A stretch of DNA of 64,000 nucleotides from Flabesymbios commensalis (GCA_964017125.1 OZ024909.1:76603331-76667330), one strand, 5' to 3'; counted from the first letter of the stretch, positions 45,134 through 59,900 are shown. Numbers and translations are program-made. The notes: generated by a model not told the origin, from the sequence alone.

Positions 45134-45379
45134 GAAAATGGCAGATATGATATTTGAATAAAATATATTTCAATTACCAACCTCTTTGATTTGCAAGCTT
45201 CTCAACACTGTCTCACCGTTAGCAAAGCAAGTCGTTGACGTGTTGGTGCATGCTGGAAATGAAAAAAATAGACGTAGACCTACACAACAGACTGTCTCAA
45301 TCGGTGACGGATTGCGTGCTATGCCTGACAGTGTCAAATGATTTCTATGGTCTTAACTCTCATCCCGCTAAGTTTTTTT

Positions 45380-45590
45380 TTTTACCCACTTGAAGTTGTG
45401 TCTGGCTACCGCGACCCACAACCTCATAAGGGTAAAAAATACTCATATTTGTTTGATTTGAGACCAAAGATTTGCAAATCCTGATGTTTAAACACTCATT
45501 TCGTTCCCAATATCAGTGATTTGATCGACTAATAAAACAGATTAAAAACGACTATAGTCGCGATAAGTAGGGAAAGGGTTGGGTCATTTT
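45380..45590 (+). mobile_element. Family B MITE, block B copy
   Basis: Counterpart of 35013-35215 with only a few substitutions, ending 'actatagtcgcgataagtag' and AAAGGGTT. Confidence 0.8.
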
Positions 45591-45656
45591 CCACACATAG
45601 ATGTCGCTCAGGTAAACCTCCGCTCTCAATGGTCAGAATGGGGTTAGGCCTAATCT

Positions 45657-46205
45657 TGGAGCTGCAATCAGTGGCGGGCTGTGGTTGACAGTCTTTGAGT
45701 GACGGCTTGCGTGTTGTGGGTGACAGTGTCAAATGCTTTTCATGGTCCTAATATTTGTGCTTCAATCAGTGACGGACTGTATGCTGTGGTTGACAGTGTC
45801 AAATGTTTTTTATTTATCCTATTTTTTGTACTTCAATCAGTGACGGATTGCATGCTGTGGTTGACAGTGTCAAATGCTTTTTATTGGTCTTATCCAGAGA
45901 ATTAGAACAGTGGAATGCTAACATCGCTATCGCACAAGTGAACTTGAGTCCATTGGCCGATCACAGAGGTCTATGGTCTTATCCTTTGAGATTCTTCAAT
46001 CAGGGACGAGCAGTGTGTTGTGGTTGACAGTGTCAAGTGATTTTGTTTTGTTTTATCCTTTGAGCTTCAATCAGTGATGAGCTGTGTGCTGTAGTTGACA
46101 GTGTCAAATGCTTTTTATTGGTCTTATTCTTTGTGCTGCAATCAGTGACGGATTGTGGATAATTGTGGTTGACAGTGTCAAATGCTTTTCATTGGTCTTA
46201 GCATT
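45657..46205. repeat. 68-bp minisatellite, block B copy
   Basis: Counterpart of 35275-36165 without the SINE. At 45759-45771 the 13-mer GCTTCAATCAGTG is present once and runs straight on into 'acggactgtatgctgtgg', which is the empty integration site. Confidence 0.9.
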
Positions 46206-46984
46206 TGGGAACCAACTTTAATTATTATATATCAAATTCACTTGACGAAGGAGACGCCCGTTTGCTAGCCCTTTAAGGACTCACGATGCATTAAAGCATC
46301 ATTTTACATCCCTGTAAACAGATTTAATTTTCCAACAATTAAGCGTATTATAATGATAATTTCCATGAAACTGATTTACCAATTCATGGCAGTTTTCTTT
46401 AAAAAATGACTTAATTTTCCACAACCTTCTACTATGGGCTTTAGACAAAAATGTATACAGTGGGGTTCACATGTGAAAATTGTATGCATGGATAAAATAA
46501 TGCCCTAATATACCATTGATTTATACTAATGTCCCATTTATTTTGGATAGCTGTCATTGCGTGTATTGTGTGGTCCAGCGGTCTATCTGACAGCAGTGCA
46601 GCGTACAACCATTTATTTACCTGTGGTGTGTGATGGCCGCCACTAGGTAGGCACTGCTGTGAGGGGGATGAGAGAAGCGGCGTCTGCGAACAAGTCCTGG
46701 TAATGACCTCGGGCAGGCAACTAGCAGAATGGGGAGAATAAGAAGAAGTGAATACTGTTGTGAACTTTGATGTGAATATATATAAATTGCTCGATGTGGT
46801 GTGTGTTAGAGAGAGAAGATGACCAGCCTGGCAGCGTGTATACGTGGCTGTACAACAGAGAGTAGGCCTATAGATGTAGGTAGGGGGGATGCCGAGCATA
46901 CGATTATGATGAGCATACAAGTTTAATAATAAGAAGGTGCATGTATCAAAATTATTTTTTATTACGATGTGTTGGTGACATCCC

Positions 46985-47030
46985 GGCAGCTGATGAGTCC
47001 CCAATGACACTTTGACGCGAATATATGCCA
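46985..47030 (+). other. Hammerhead ribozyme-like motif in each array unit (degenerate)
   Basis: 'acatcccggcagCTGATGAG' followed by 'TCCCCAATGACACTTTGACG' and 'CGAATATATGCC' resembles the catalytic strand of satellite hammerhead ribozymes (CTGATGAG, a GTCCC...GAC stem II, then GAAA). CTGATGAG is exact, stem II is reduced to about three pairs, and GAAA is replaced by GCGAAT. I found no convincing cleavage-site strand nearby. It recurs once per unit (48551, 50113 and so on) and at 37508. If it is real it is a decayed ribozyme. Confidence 0.25.
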
Positions 47031-47186
47031 TTTTTTGATGAGATTATAGCTGTAAGACTTCAAAAACAGCAGGTGATTGAGGGTGTAGGGAGACGTTGGA
47101 GTGAACAGGTTTTGTCTGTATGTTGGACACGCACCTTCTTTACAGAGGCTTCCCTGTGCGTACACATTGATAACATTTACGTACTA

Positions 47187-47271
47187 CTCTTTCAGCGTGG
47201 GGACCGTCTCTATACATCAGAGTCTGACGTCTGTAGACATCAGATTCTGATGTGTAAGGATGGTGTGTTTT
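47187..47271 (+). mobile_element. Family A MITE head captured in the satellite unit
   Basis: 'ctctttcagcgtggggaccg' through the hairpin 'catcagagtctgacgtctgt' facing 'agacatcagattctgatgtg' to 'aaggatggtg'. The MITE body seen at 38014-38272 is missing. Immediately after comes the T-run and the next satellite block. The same truncated head occurs in all following units. Confidence 0.85.
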
Positions 47272-47724
47272 TTTTTAAATGACTTAATTTTCCACAACCT
47301 TCTAGTATGGGTTTTAGAAAAAATGTTATTGGAACTGTTTATTATTAACAATATTTTTTTTTTATTTGCCACCCACTTCAAGTCATTTTCATCCACTATA
47401 CAGTGGGGTTCACATGTGAATTACAGGCTCGGGAGGAGATAGCGGGTTAGGCCTTTCTTGAAGACCTGCACCGTTGGAGTCGCACACAGGCTGGGTGGCA
47501 GTGAATTCCAGTCTGTGGTTGTTCGGGGGAAGTAGCTGTATTTGTATGTGTCTGTTGATGTGCTGAGTTGTCTGTATCTGTAGCTGTTTTCGTTTATGTT
47601 TGAGGCGTGGCGTGTAGTTCTGATGGGTATTTGTGAATAGGGTGGGGTAGGGATGGCAATTTTCTGATGGTAAATTTTGTAGAAAACTACTTAACTAGTC
47701 TACTTTGTAGACTTCAAACCGATT

Positions 47725-47915
47725 TTTTTATTTTATTGTTGGCACTTTGAGCGCCAAGAACGACTATAATCGTTTATTTATTAGCAATAAAACAGTTGGA
47801 TCACTGTTATTGGGAGCAAAACATTTGCTAATGTATCAAAGTGAACAATATTATAATAGTAATTTTCACGCACTTGAAGTTGAGGGTCGTGGTTATAGAC
47901 GATTTTGTTTTAAAA
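47725..47915 (+). mobile_element. Family B MITE half captured in the satellite unit
   Basis: 'gccaagaacgactataatcg', 'gttattgggagcaaaacatt' and 'ttttcacgcacttgaagttg' plus 'agggtcgtggt' follow the family B block order. The second hairpin arm is missing. It is present in every unit and at 36700-36870. Confidence 0.7.
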
Positions 47916-50900
47916 AAACTGTAGGGTTCCAAGTTCAAATCTTTTTTTTTAAAGGGCAATATAAATTGCTTATCTTCACAACATCGCAAGGAGTAGGCCT
48001 AATTAACTTGGACTAGATAGCTTGTATGCATGGATAAAATAATGCCCTAATATACCATTGATTTATACTAATGACCCATTTATTTTGGATAGCTGTCATT
48101 GCGTGTTCTGTGTGGTCCAGCGGTCTATCTGACAGCAGTGCAGCGTACAACCATTTATTTACCTGTGGTGTGTGATGGCCGCCACTAGGTAGGCACTGCT
48201 GTGAGGGGGATTAGAGAAGCGGCGTCTGCGAACAAGTCCTGGTAATGACCTCGGGCAGGCAACTAGCAGAATGGGGAGAATAAGAAGAAAGAATACTGTC
48301 GTGAAATTTGATGTGAATATATATAAATTGCTCGATGTGGTGTGTGTTAGAGAGAGAAGATGTGACGCTGCCCGCCTCCCTGACCAGCCTGGCAGCGTGT
48401 ATACGTGGCTGTACAGCAGAGAGTAGGCCTATAGATGTAGGTAGGGGGGATGCCGAGCATACGATTATGATGAGCATACAAGTTTAATAATAAGAAGGTG
48501 CATGTATCAAAATTATTTTTTATTACGATGTGTTGGTGACATCCCGGCAGCTGATGAGTCCCCAATGACACTTTGACGCGAATATATGCCATTTTTTGAT
48601 GAGATTATAGCTGTAAGACTTCAAAAACAGCAGGTGATTGAGGGTGTAGGGAGACGTTGGAGTGAACAGGTTTTGTCTGTATGTTGGACACGCACCTTCT
48701 TTACAGAGGCTTCCCTGTGCGTACACATTGATAACATTTACGTACTACTCTTTCAGCGTGGGGACCGTCTCTATACATCAGAGTCTGACGTCTGTAGACA
48801 TCAGATTCTGATGTGTAAGGATGGTGTGTTTTTTTTTAAATGACTTAATTTTCCACAACCTTCTAGTATGGGTTTTAGAAAAAATGTTATTGGAACTGTT
48901 TATTATTAACAATATTTTTTTTTTATTTGCCACCCACTTCAAGTCATTTTCATCCACTATACAGTGGGGTTCACATGTGAATTACAGGCTCGGGAGGAGA
49001 TAGCGGGTTAGGCCTTTCTTGAAGACCTGCACCGTTGGAGTCGCACACAGGCTGGGTGGCAGTGAATTCCAGTCTGTGGTTGTTCGGGGGAAGTAGCTGT
49101 ATTTGTATGTGTCTGTTGATGTGCTGAGTTGTCTGTATCTGTAGCTGTTTTCGTTTATGTTTGAGGCGTGGCGTGTAGTTCTGATGGGTATTTGTGAATA
49201 GGGTGGGGTAGGGATGGCAATTTTCTGATGGTAAATTTTGTAGAAAACTACTTAACTAGTCTACTTTGTAGACTTCAAACCGATTTTTTTATTTTATTGT
49301 TGGCACTTTGAGCGCCAAGAACGACTATAATCGTTTATTTATTAGCAATAAAACAGTTGGATCACTGTTATTGGGAGCAAAACATTTGCTAATGTATCAA
49401 AGTGAACAATATTATAATAGTAATTTTCACGCACTTGAAGTTGAGGGTCGTGGTTATAGACGATTTTGTTTTAAAAAAACTGTAGGGTTCCAAGTTCAAA
49501 TCTTTTTTTTTAAAGGGCAATATAAATTGCTTATCTTCACAACATCGCAAGGAGTAGGCCTAATTAACTTGGACTAGATAGCTTGTATGCATGGATAAAA
49601 TAATGCCCTAATATACCATTGATTTATACTAATGACCCATTTATTTTGGATAGCTGTCATTGCGTGTTCTGTGTGGTCCAGCGGTCTATCTGACAGCAGT
49701 GCAGCGTACAACCATTTATTTACCTGTGGTGTGTGATGGCCGCCACTAGGTAGGCACTGCTGTGAGGGGGATTAGAGAAGCGGCGTCTGCGAACAAGTCC
49801 TGGTAATGACCTCGGGCAGGCAACTAGCAGAATGGGGAGAATAAGAAGAAGTGAATACTGTCGTGAAATTTGATGTGAATATATATAAATTGCTCGATGT
49901 GGTGTGTGTTAGAGAGAGAAGATGTGACGCTGCCCGCCTCCCTGACCAGCCTGGCAGCGTGTATACGTGGCTGTACAGCAGAGAGTAGGCCTATAGATGT
50001 AGGTAGGGGGGATGCCGAGCATACGATTATGATGAGCATACAAGTTTAATAATAAGAAGGTGCATGTATCAAAATTATTTTTTATTACGATGTGTTGGTG
50101 ACATCCCGGCAGCTGATGAGTCCCCAATGACACTTTGACGCGAATATATGCCATTTTTTGATGAGATTATAGCTGTAAGACTTCAAAAACAGCAGGTGAT
50201 TGAGGGTGTAGGGAGACGTTGGAGTGAACAGGTTTTGTCTGTATGTTGGACACGCACCTTCTTTACAGAGGCTTCCCCGTGCGTACACATTGATAACATT
50301 TACGTACTACTCTTTCAGCGTGGGGACCGTCTCTATACATCAGAGTCTGACGTCTGTAGACATCAGATTCTGATGTGTAAGGATGGTGTGTTTTTTTTTA
50401 AATGACTTAATTTTCCACAACCTTCTAGTATGGGTTTTAGAAAAAATGTTATTGGAACTGTTTATTATTAACAATATTTTTTTTTTATTTGCCACCCACT
50501 TCAAGTCATTTTCATCCACTATACAGTGGGGTTCACATGTGAATTACAGGCTCGGGAGGAGATAGCGGGTTAGGCCTTTCTTGAAGACCTGCACCGTTGG
50601 AGTCGCACACAGGCTGGGTGGCAGTGAATTCCAGTCTGTGGTTGTTCGGGGGAAGTAGCTGTATTTGTATGTGTCTGTTGATGTGCTGAGTTGTCTGTAT
50701 CTGTAGCTGTTTTCGTTTATGTTTGAGGCGTGGCGTGTAGTTCTGATGGGTATTTGTGAATAGGGTGGGGTAGGGATGGCAATTTTCTGATGGTAAATTT
50801 TGTAGAAAACTACTTAACTAGTCTACTTTGTAGACTTCAAACCGATTTTTTTATTTTATTGTTGGCACTTTGAGCGCCAAGAACGACTATAATCGTTTAT

Positions 50901-53900
50901 TTATTAGCAATAAAACAGTTGGATCACTGTTATTGGGAGCAAAACATTTGCTAATGTATCAAAGTGAACAATATTATAATAGTAATTTTCACGCACTTGA
51001 AGTTGAGGGTCGTGGTTATAGACGATTTTGTTTTAAAAAAACTGTAGGGTTCCAAGTTCAAATCTTTTTTTTTAAAGGGCAATATAAATTGCTTATCTTC
51101 ACAACATCGCAAGGAGTAGGCCTAATTAACTTGGACTAGATAGCTTGTATGCATGGATAAAATAATGCCCTAATATACCATTGATTTATACTAATGACCC
51201 ATTTATTTTGGATAGCTGTCATTGCGTGTTCTGTGTGGTCCAGCGGTCTATCTGACAGCAGTGCAGCGTACAACCATTTATTTACCTGTGGTGTGTGATG
51301 GCCGCCACTAGGTAGGCACTGCTGTGAGGGGGATTAGAGAAGCGGCGTCTGCGAACAAGTCCTGGTAATGACCTCGGGCAGGCAACTAGCAGAATGGGGA
51401 GAATAAGAAGAAGTGAATACTGTCGTGAAATTTGATGTGAATATATATAAATTGCTCGATGTGGTGTGTGTTAGAGAGAGAAGATGTGACGCTGCCCGCC
51501 TCCCTGACCAGCCTGGCAGCGTGTATACGTGGCTGTACAGCAGAGAGTAGGCCTATAGATGTAGGTAGGGGGGATGCCGAGCATACGATTATGATGAGCA
51601 TACAAGTTTAATAATAAGAAGGTGCATGTATCAAAATTATTTTTTATTACGATGTGTTGGTGACATCCCGGCAGCTGATGAGTCCCCAATGACACTTTGA
51701 CGCGAATATATGCCATTTTTTGATGAGATTATAGCTGTAAGACTTCAAAAACAGCAGGTGATTGAGGGTGTAGGGAGACGTTGGAGTGAACAGGTTTTGT
51801 CTGTATGTTGGACACGCACCTTCTTTACAGAGGCTTCCCCGTGCGTACACATTGATAACATTTACGTACTACTCTTTCAGCGTGGGGACCGTCTCTATAC
51901 ATCAGAGTCTGACGTCTGTAGACATCAGATTCTGATGTGTAAGGATGGTGTGTTTTTTTTTAAATGACTTAATTTTCCACAACCTTCTAGTATGGGTTTT
52001 AGAAAAAATGTTATTGGAACTGTTTATTATTAACAATATTTTTTTTTTATTTGCCACCCACTTCAAGTCATTTTCATCCACTATACAGTGGGGTTCACAT
52101 GTGAATTACAGGCTCGGGAGGAGATAGCGGGTTAGGCCTTTCTTGAAGACCTGCACCGTTGGAGTCGCACACAGGCTGGGTGGCAGTGAATTCCAGTCTG
52201 TGGTTGTTCGGGGGAAGTAGCTGTATTTGTATGTGTCTGTTGATGTGCTGAGTTGTCTGTATCTGTAGCTGTTTTCGTTTATGTTTGAGGCGTGGCGTGT
52301 AGTTCTGATGGGTATTTGTGAATAGGGTGGGGTAGGGATGGCAATTTTCTGATGGTAAATTTTGTAGAAAACTACTTAACTAGTCTACTTTGTAGACTTC
52401 AAACCGATTTTTTTATTTTATTGTTGGCACTTTGAGCGCCAAGAACGACTATAATCGTTTATTTATTAGCAATAAAACAGTTGGATCACTGTTATTGGGA
52501 GCAAAACATTTGCTAATGTATCAAAGTGAACAATATTATAATAGTAATTTTCACGCACTTGAAGTTGAGGGTCGTGGTTATAGACGATTTTGTTTTAAAA
52601 AAACTGTAGGGTTCCAAGCTCAAATCTTTTTTTTTAAAGGGCAATATAAATTGCTTATCTTCACAACATCGCAAGGAGTAGGCCTAATTAACTTGGACTA
52701 GATAGCTTGTATGCATGGATAAAATAATGCCCTAATATACCATTGATTTATACTAATGACCCATTTATTTTGGATAGCTGTCATTGCGTGTTCTGTGTGG
52801 TCCAGCGGTCTATCTGACAGCAGTGCAGCGTACAACCATTTATTTACCTGTGGTGTGTGATGGCCGCCACTAGGTAGGCACTGCTGTGAGGGGGATTAGA
52901 GAAGCGGCGTCTGCGAACAAGTCCTGGTAATGACCTCGGGCAGGCAACTAGCAGAATGGGGAGAATAAGAAGAAGTGAATACTGTCGTGAAATTTGATGT
53001 GAATATATATAAATTGCTCGATGTGGTGTGTGTTAGAGAGAGAAGATATGACGCTGCCCGCCTCCCTGACCAGCCTGGCAGCGTGTATACGTGGCTGTAC
53101 AGCAGAGAGTAGGCCTATAGATGTAGGTAGGGGGGATGCCGAGCATACGATTATGATGAGCATACAAGTTTAATAATAAGAAGGTGCATGTATCAAAATT
53201 ATTTTTTATTACGATGTGTTGGTGACATCCCGGCAGCTGATGAGTCCCCAATGACACTTTGACGCGAATATATGCCATTTTTTGATGAGATTATAGCTGT
53301 AAGACTTCAAAAACAGCAGGTGATTGAGGGTGTAGGGAGACGTTGGAGTGAACAGGTTTTGTCTGTATGTTGGACACGCACCTTCTTTACAGAGGCTTCC
53401 CCGTGCGTACACATTGATAACATTCACGTACTACTCTTTCAGCGTGGGGACCGTCTCTATACATCAGAGTCTGACGTCTGTAGACATCAGATTCTGATGT
53501 GTAAGGATGGTGTGTTTTTTTTTAAATGACTTAATTTTCCACAACCTTCTAGTATGGGTTTTAGAAAAAATGTTATTGGAACTGTTTATTATTAACAATA
53601 TTTTTTTTTTATTTGCCACCCACTTCAAGTCATTTTCATCCACTATACAGTGGGGTTCACATGTGAATTACAGGCTCGGGAGGAGATAGCGGGTTAGGCC
53701 TTTCTTGAAGACCAGCACCGTTGGAGTCGCACACAGGCTGGGTGGCAGTGAATTCCAGTCTGTGGTTGTTCGGGGGAAGTAGCTGTATTTGTATGTGTCT
53801 GTTGATGTGCTGAGTTGTCTGTATCTGTAGCTGTTTTCGTTTATGTTTGAGGCGTTGCGTGTAGTTCTGATGGGTATTTGTGAATAGGGTGGGGTAGGGA

Positions 53901-56900
53901 TGGCAATTTTCTGATGGTAAATTTTGTAGAAAACTACTTAACTAGTCTACTTTGTAGACTTCAAACCGATTTTTTTATTTTATTGTTGGCACTTTGAGCG
54001 CCAAGAACGACTATAATCGTTTATTTATTAGCAATAAAACAGTTGGATCACTGTTATTGGGAGCAAAACATTTGCTAATGTATCAAAGTGAACAATATTA
54101 TAATAGTAATTTTCACGCACTTGAAGTTGAGGGTCGTGGTTATAGACGATTTTGTTTTAAAAAAACTGTAGGGTTCCAAGTTCAAATCTTTTTTTTTAAA
54201 GGGAAATATAAATTGCTTATCTTCACAACATCGCAAGGAGTAGGCCTAATTAACTTGGACTAGATAGCTTGTATGCATGGATAAAATAATGCCCTAATAT
54301 ACCATTGATTTATACTAATGACCCATTTATTTTGGATAGCTGTCATTGCGTGTTCTGTGTGGTCCAGCGGTCTATCTGACAGCAGTGCAGCGTACAACCA
54401 TTTATTTACCTGTGGTGTGTGATGGCCGCCACTAGGTAGGCACTGCTGTGAGGGGGATTAGAGAAGCGGCGTCTGCGAACAAGTCCTGGTAATGACCTCG
54501 GGCAGGCAACTAGCAGAATGGGGAGAATAAGAAGAAGTGAATACTGTCGTGAAATTTGATGTGAATATATATAAATTGCTCGATGTGGTGTGTGTTAGAG
54601 AGAGAAGATGTGACGCTGCCCGCCTCCCTGACCAGCCTGGCAGCGTGTATACGTGGCTGTACAGCAGAGAGTAGGCCTATAGATGTAGGTAGGGGGGATG
54701 CCGAGCATACGATTATGATGAGCATACAAGTTTAATAATAAGAAGGTGCATGTATCAAAATTATTTTTTATTACGATGTGTTGGTGACATCCCGGCAGCT
54801 GATGAGTCCCCAATGACACTTTGACGCGAATATATGCCATTTTTTGATGAGATTATAGCTGTAAGACTTCAAAAACAGCAGGTGATTGAGGGTGTAGGGA
54901 GACGTTGGAGTGAACAGGTTTTGTCTGTATGTTGGACACGCACCTTCTTTACAGAGGCTTCCCCGTGCGTACACATTGATAACATTTACGTACTACTCTT
55001 TCAGCGTGGGGACCGTCTCTATACATCAGAGTCTGACGTCTGTAGACATCAGATTCTGATGTGTAAGGATGGTGTGTTTTTTTTTAAATGACTTAATTTT
55101 CCACAACCTTCTAGTATGGGTTTTAGAAAAAATGTTATTGGAACTGTTTATTATTAACAATATTTTTTTTTTATTTGCCACCCACTTCAAGTCATTTTCA
55201 TCCACTATACAGTGGGGTTCACATGTGAATTACAGGCTCGGGAGGAGATAGCGGGTTAGGCCTTTCTTGAAGACCAGCACCGTTGGAGTCGCACACAGGC
55301 TGGGTGGCAGTGAATTCCAGTCTGTGGTTGTTCGGGGGAAGTAGCTGTATTTGTATGTGTCTGTTGATGTGCTGAGTTGTCTGTATCTGTAGCTGTTTTC
55401 GTTTATGTTTGAGGCGTGGCGTGTAGTTCTGATGGGTATTTGTGAATAGGGTGGGGTAGGGATGGCAATTTTCTGATGGTAAATTTTGTAGAAAACTACT
55501 TAACTGGTCTACTTTGTAGACTTCAAACCGATTTTTTTATTTTATTGTTGGCACTTTGAGCGCCAAGAACGACTATAATCGTTTATTTATTAGCAATAAA
55601 ACAGTTGGATCACTGTTATTGGGAGCAAAACATTTGCTAATGTATCAAAGTGAACAATATTATAATAGTAATTTTCACGCACTTGAAGTTGAGGGTCGTG
55701 GTTATAGACGATTTTGTTTTAAAAAAACTGTAGGGTTCCAAGTTCAAATCTTTTTTTTTAAAGGGCAATATAAATTGCTTATCTTCACAACATCGCAAGG
55801 AGTAGGCCTAATTAACTTGGACTAGATAGCTTGTATGCATGGATAAAATAATGCCCTAATATACCATTGATTTATACTAATGACCCATTTATTTTGGATA
55901 GCTGTCATTGCGTGTTCTGTGTGGTCCAGCGGTCTATCTGACAGCAGTGCAGCGTACAACCATTTATTTACCTGTGGTGTGTGATGGCCGCCACTAGGTA
56001 GGCACTGCTGTGAGGGGGATTAGAGAAGCGGCGTCTGCGAACAAGTCCTGGTAATGACCTCGGGCAGGCAACTAGCAGAATGGGGAGAATAAGAAGAAGT
56101 GAATACTGTCGTGAAATTTGATGTGAATATATATAAATTGCTCGATGTGGTGTGTGTTAGAGAGAGAAGATGTGACGCTGCCCGCCTCCCTGACCAGCCT
56201 GGCAGCGTGTATACGGGGCTGTACAGCAGAGAGTAGGCCTATAGATGTAGGTAGGGGGGATGCCGAGCATACGATTATGATGAGCATACAAGTTTAATAA
56301 TAAGAAGGTGCATGTATCAAAATTATTTTTTATTACGATGTGTTGGTGACATCCCGGCAGCTGATGAGTCCCCAATGACACTTTGACGCGAATATATGCC
56401 ATTTTTTGATGAGATTATAGCTGTAAGACTTCAAAAACAGCAGGTGATTGAGGGTGTAGGGAGACGTTGGAGTGAACAGGTTTTGTCTGTATGTTGGACA
56501 CGCACCTTCTTTACAGAGGCTTCCCCGTGCGTACACATTGATAACATTTACGTACTACTCTTTCAGCGTGGGGACCGTCTCTATACATCAGAGTCTGACG
56601 TCTGTAGACATCAGATTCTGATGTGTAAGGATGGTGTGTTTTTTTTTAAAATGACTTAATTTTCCACAACCTTCTAGTATGGGTTTTAGAAAAAATGTTA
56701 TTGGAACTGTTTATTATTAACAATATTTTTTTTTTATTTGCCACCCACTTCAAGTCATTTTCATCCACTATACAGTGGGGTTCACATGTGAATTACAGGC
56801 GCGGGAGGAGATAGCGGGTTAGGCCTTTCTTGAAGACCTGCACCGTTGGAGTCGCACACAGGCTGGGTGGCAGTGAATTCCAGTCTGTGGTTGTTCGGGG

Positions 56901-59900
56901 GAAGTAGCTGTATTTGTATGTGTCTGTTGATGTGCTGAGTTGTCTGTATCTGTAGCTGTTTTCGTTTATGTTTGAGGCGTGGCGTGTAGTTCTGATGGGT
57001 ATTTGTGAATAGGGTGGGGTAGGGATGGCAATTTTCTGATGGTAAATTTTGTAGAAAACTACTTAACTAGTCTACTTTGTAGACTTCAAACCGATTTTTT
57101 TATTTTATTGTTGGCACTTTGAGCGCCAAGAACGACTATAATCGTTTATTTATTAGCAATAAAACAGTTGGATCACTGTTATTGGGAGCAAAACATTTGC
57201 TAATGTATCAAAGTGAACAATATTATAATAGTAATTTTCACGCACTTGAAGTTGAGGGTCGTGGTTATAGACGATTTTGTTTTAAAAAAACTGTAGGGTT
57301 CCAAGTTCAAATCTTTTTTTTTAAAGGGCAATATAAATTGCTTATCTTCACAACATCGCAAGGAGTAGGCCTAATTAACTTGGACTAGATAGCTTGTATG
57401 CATGGATAAAATAATGCCCTAATATACCATTGATTTATACTAATGACCCATTTATTTTGGATAGCTGTCATTGCGTGTTCTGTGTGGTCCAGCGGTCTAT
57501 CTGACAGCAGTGCAGCGTACAACCATTTATTTACCTGTGGTGTGTGATGGCCGCCACTAGGTAGGCACTGCTGTGAGGGGGATTAGAGAAGCGGCGTCTG
57601 CGAACAAGTCCTGGTAATGACCTCGGGCAGGCAACTAGCAGAATGGGGAGAATAAGAAGAAGTGAATACTGTCGTGAAATTTGATGTGAATATATATAAA
57701 TTGCTCGATGTGGTGTGTGTTAGAGAGAGAAGATGTGACGCTGCCCGCCTCCCTGACCAGCCTGGCAGCGTGTATACGTGGCTGTACAGCAGAGAGTAGG
57801 CCTATAGATGTAGGTAGGGGGGATGCCGAGCATACGATTATGATGAGCATACAAGTTTAATAATAAGAAGGTGCATGTATCAAAATTATTTTTTATTACG
57901 ATGTGTTGGTGACATCCCGGCAGCTGATGAGTCCCCAATGACACTTTGACGCGAATATATGCCATTTTTTGATGAGATTATAGCTGTAAGACTTCAAAAA
58001 CAGCAGGTGATTGAGGGTGTAGGGAGACGTTGGAGTGAACAGGTTTTGTCTGTATGTTGGACACGCACCTTCTTTACAGAGGCTTCCCCGTGCGTACACA
58101 TTGATAACATTTACGTACTACTCTTTCAGCGTGGGGACCGTCTCTATACATCAGAGTCTGACGTCTGTAGACATCAGATTCTGATGTGTAAGGATGGTGT
58201 TTTTTTTTTTAAAATGACTTAATTTTCCACAACCTTCTAGTATGGGTTTTAGAAAAAATGTTATTGGAACTGTTTATTATTAACAATATTTTTTTTTTAT
58301 TTGCCACCCACTTCAAGTCATTTTCATCCACTATACAGTGGGGTTCACATGTGAATTACAGGCTCGGGAGGAGATAGCGGGTTAGGCCTTTCTTGAAGAC
58401 CTGCACCGTTGGAGTCGCACACAGGCTGGGTGGCAGTGAATTCCAGTCTGTGGTTGTTCGGGGGAAGTAGCTGTATTTGTATGTGTCTGTTGATGTGCTG
58501 AGTTGTCTGTATCTGTAGCTGTTTTCGTTTATGTTTGAGGCGTGGCGTGTAGTTCTGATGGGTATTTGTGAATAGGGTGGGGTAGGGATGGCAATTTTCT
58601 GATGGTAAATTTTGTAGAAAACTACTTAACTAGTCTACTTTGTAGACTTCAAACCGATTTTTTTATTTTATTGTTAGCACTTTGAGCGCCAAGAACGACT
58701 ATAATCGTTTATTTATTAGCAATAAAACAGTTGGATCACTGTTATTGGGAGCAAAACATTTGCTAATGTATCAAAGTGAACAATATTATAATAGTAATTT
58801 TCACGCACTTGAAGTTGAGGGTCGTGGTTATAGACGATTTTGTTTTAAAAAAACTGTAGGGTTCCAAGTTCAAATCTTTTTTTTTAAAGGGCAATATAAA
58901 TTGCTTATCTTCACAACATCGCAAGGAGTAGGCCTAATTAACTTGGACTAGATAGCTTGTATGCATGGATAAAATAATGCCCTAATATACCATTGATTTA
59001 TACTAATGACCCATTTATTTTGGATAGCTGTCATTGCGTGTTCTGTGTGGTCCAGCGGTCTATCTGACAGCAGTGCAGCGTACAACCATTTATTTACCTG
59101 TGGTGTGTGATGGCCGCCACTAGGTAGGCACTGCTGTGAGGGGGATTAGAGAAGCGGCGTCTGCGAACAAGTCCTGGTAATGACCTCGGGCAGGCAACTA
59201 GCAGAATGGGGAGAATAAGAAGAAGTGAATACTGTCGTGAAATTTGATGTGAATATATATAAATTGCTCGATGTGGTGTGTGTTAGAGAGAGAAGATGTG
59301 ACGCTGCCCGCCTCCCTGACCAGCCTGGCAGCGTGTATACGTGGCTGTACAGCAGAGAGTAGGCCTATAGATGTAGGTAGGGGGGATGCCGAGCATACGA
59401 TTATGATGAGCATACAAGTTTAATAATAAGAAGGTGCATGTATCAAAATTATTTTTTATTACGATGTGTTGGTGACATCCCGGCAGCTGATGAGTCCCCA
59501 ATGACACTTTGACGCGAATATATGCCATTTTTTGATGAGATTATAGCTGTAAGACTTCAAAAACAGCAGGTGATTGAGGGTGTAGGGAGACGTTGGAGTG
59601 AACAGGTTTTGTCTGTTTGTTGGACACGCACCTTCTTTACAGAGGCTTCCCCGTGCGTACACATTGATAACATTTACGTACTACTCTTTCAGCGTGGGGA
59701 CCGTCTCTATACATCAGAGTCTGACGTCTGTAGACATCAGATTCTGATGTGTAAGGATGGTGTGTTTTTTTTTAAAATGACTTAATTTTCCACAACCTTC
59801 TAGTATGGGTTTTAGAAAAAATGTTATTGGAACTGTTTATTATTAACAATATTTTTTTTTTATTTGCCACCCACTTCAAGTCATTTTCATCCACTATACA

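Larger units (their letters stand above)
42840..46440. repeat. Segmental duplication, block B
   Basis: Collinear with block A (32340-36480); the offset changes from about 10,490 to 10,042 because repeat numbers differ and the SINE is absent. It runs into the tandem array through a junction near 46441-46490, where about 500 bp of the satellite sequence is skipped. Confidence 0.95.

Noticed and set aside
47747-48016. 89-codon frame repeated in each satellite unit, and the 85-87-codon frame starting MPFFDEI
   Set aside because: Near-identity of units preserves any frame. The frames overlap MITE-derived sequence, have no family resemblance and show no sign of codon-level selection.
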